The notes beneath the pieces are model-generated. The model saw only the letters and a list, made by a program, of their open reading frames with translations. It was not told the origin of the DNA and ran no database searches. Shown in pieces: positions 5,960-6,675 of a DNA stretch of 6,675 bases. The DNA is taken from positions 1-6,675 of the forward strand of contig JAVBUZ010000008.1 of assembly GCA_031554725.1 (NCBI GenBank), read 5' to 3'. Position 1 is the first letter of the stretch. Each line of letters opens with the position of its first letter. The translations under genes and the position numbers were made by a program. The stretch is from JAVBUZ01 sp031554725 (GTDB taxonomy: Bacteria; Bacillota; Clostridia; Lachnospirales; Lachnospiraceae).

Positions 5960-6675
5960 GTGTTAGATATTATTTTACGAATATTAATGATATTAGGCAT
6001 TATCATTCTAATTCTTCTTTCTCTTTTAATCCTCCTTATATTGACAGCGCTTTTTGTTCCAGTTAGATACAAAATAAAAGGTAGTATTCATATGAGCGAT
6101 ATAAAGGTAAAAGTAAGAATGTTTTGGTTGTTACATATCTTTACCGCAAAATTTGATTATCCTGATTCAGATATTTTTTCACTACATTTTTTAGGAATAA
6201 AAATATGGGATTCAAGTAAAGAAGAAATAGAAGAAACCTTAAAAGAAGATGTAGCAAAGCCTGTGGCAAGGACATTAGAAGAACCAATTGAGCAATCCGT
6301 TAAACCCATAAGTGAACCTATAAAGGAACCTATTAAGGAACCCGCAAAGGAATCCGTAAGTGATGGTGTAAAAAAACAACCAGCAGATGGATTTATAAGC
6401 AAGATAAAAGCGTTACTTAAAAAGATAAAGTACACTTTTTTTTCAATCTATGCTAAAATAAAAAATGTTATAGAGAGTCTCAATTATTATAAAGAATTGT
6501 TTACAGATCCGGAAACAATGGAATTGTTTCACAAATGTAAAGAACAGATTTTTACTATATTAAGAAGCATACGCCCAAGAAAAATAGTAGCAAATCTTCA
6601 GATTGGTACAGGTTCACCAGATACGACAGGTTATTTATTAGCTTTGTATAGTATGGTGGCACCTATTTTGGGAAA
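5960..6675 (+). CDS. DUF2953 family membrane protein, N-terminal 238 residues; 3' end outside window
   Basis: From the GTG at 5960 the frame is open to the window edge. An N-terminal hydrophobic helix (about residues 8-31, rich in Ile and Leu) is followed by FVPVRYKIKG and a beta-like stretch (to about 85) including FWLLHIFTAKFDYP. Next comes a charged, proline-containing linker (about 90-140) with EPxK repeats, then a helical region with FTDPETMELFHKCKEQ. The final part has the family-typical GTGSPDTTG at 216-224 and a hydrophobic segment. This layout matches DUF2953 (B. subtilis YtfI type), often found next to the sporulation gene ytfJ; that neighbour would lie beyond the window, so the link is not tested here. 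The function of the family is not established. It follows the 100-residue unknown gene by 14 nt in one transcript. The product is probably anchored in the membrane by its N terminus. Confidence 0.85.
   Translation, partial: MLDIILRILMILGIIILILLSLLILLILTALFVPVRYKIKGSIHMSDIKVKVRMFWLLHIFTAKFDYPDSDIFSLHFLGIKIWDSSKEEIEETLKEDVAKPVARTLEEPIEQSVKPISEPIKEPIKEPAKESVSDGVKKQPADGFISKIKALLKKIKYTFFSIYAKIKNVIESLNYYKELFTDPETMELFHKCKEQIFTILRSIRPRKIVANLQIGTGSPDTTGYLLALYSMVAPILG
6281..6361 (+). repeat. Degenerate 12-bp tandem repeat encoding EPxK tetrapeptides in the DUF2953 linker
   Basis: Units reading GAA-CCN-NNN-AAG recur in frame. The clearest run is 6314-6361 (EPIK, EPIK, EPAK, ESVS), with weaker units EPIE and QSVK from 6281. 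The unit length is a multiple of three, so copy changes would keep the frame. It codes for a flexible charged spacer, residues 108-134. Confidence 0.75.

Noticed and set aside
6157..6435. Open frame of 92 codons on the minus strand, rich in Gly, Ser, Ile and Leu
   Set aside because: It lies opposite the DUF2953 gene. Its GSLIG-type repetition is just the complement of the EPxK repeat, and it has no independent support.

Overview
This AT-rich window, with strong Shine-Dalgarno sites and family content typical of Bacillota, looks like an ordinary chromosomal segment of a clostridial bacterium, perhaps from the Lachnospirales. That placement is inferred from gene families and base composition; no rRNA or phylogenetic marker was tested. 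I see no mobile element, CRISPR array, tRNA, riboswitch or clear sign of horizontal transfer.

Left block (+ strand, 2-3844): the 3' part of a large U32-family protein, then a SEDS glycosyltransferase (RodA/FtsW type), then a class B penicillin-binding protein (PbpA type). The first gap is 29 nt. The second junction overlaps by 62 nt, so the three genes look like one operon. The SEDS-PBP pair would polymerise and crosslink peptidoglycan as one membrane complex.

Middle block: a Nudix hydrolase (+, 3921-4361) with its own predicted promoter, converging on an HD-GYP protein (-, stop at 4421). A bidirectional hairpin terminator lies between them. The HD-GYP protein keeps the GYP motif and most metal ligands, but has Tyr in place of the His of the HD doublet. 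Promoter and ribosome-site positions indicate that it starts at a TTG (5479), not at the upstream in-frame ATG (5521).

Right block (+ strand, 5643-6675): divergent from the HD-GYP gene, a 100-residue protein of unknown function, followed 14 nt later by a DUF2953 membrane protein that starts at GTG and runs off the window. The divergent region carries an 11-bp perfect inverted repeat whose arms are each an extended -10 sequence facing outward. No stretch longer than 300 bases lacks a gene.

I did not find a convincing undescribed system. The points most worth following are the HD-to-YD substitution, the actinobacterial-like RodA-PbpA pair with its dual-coded basic tails, the Fe-S-like cysteine set of the U32 protein, and the small unknown protein ahead of DUF2953.
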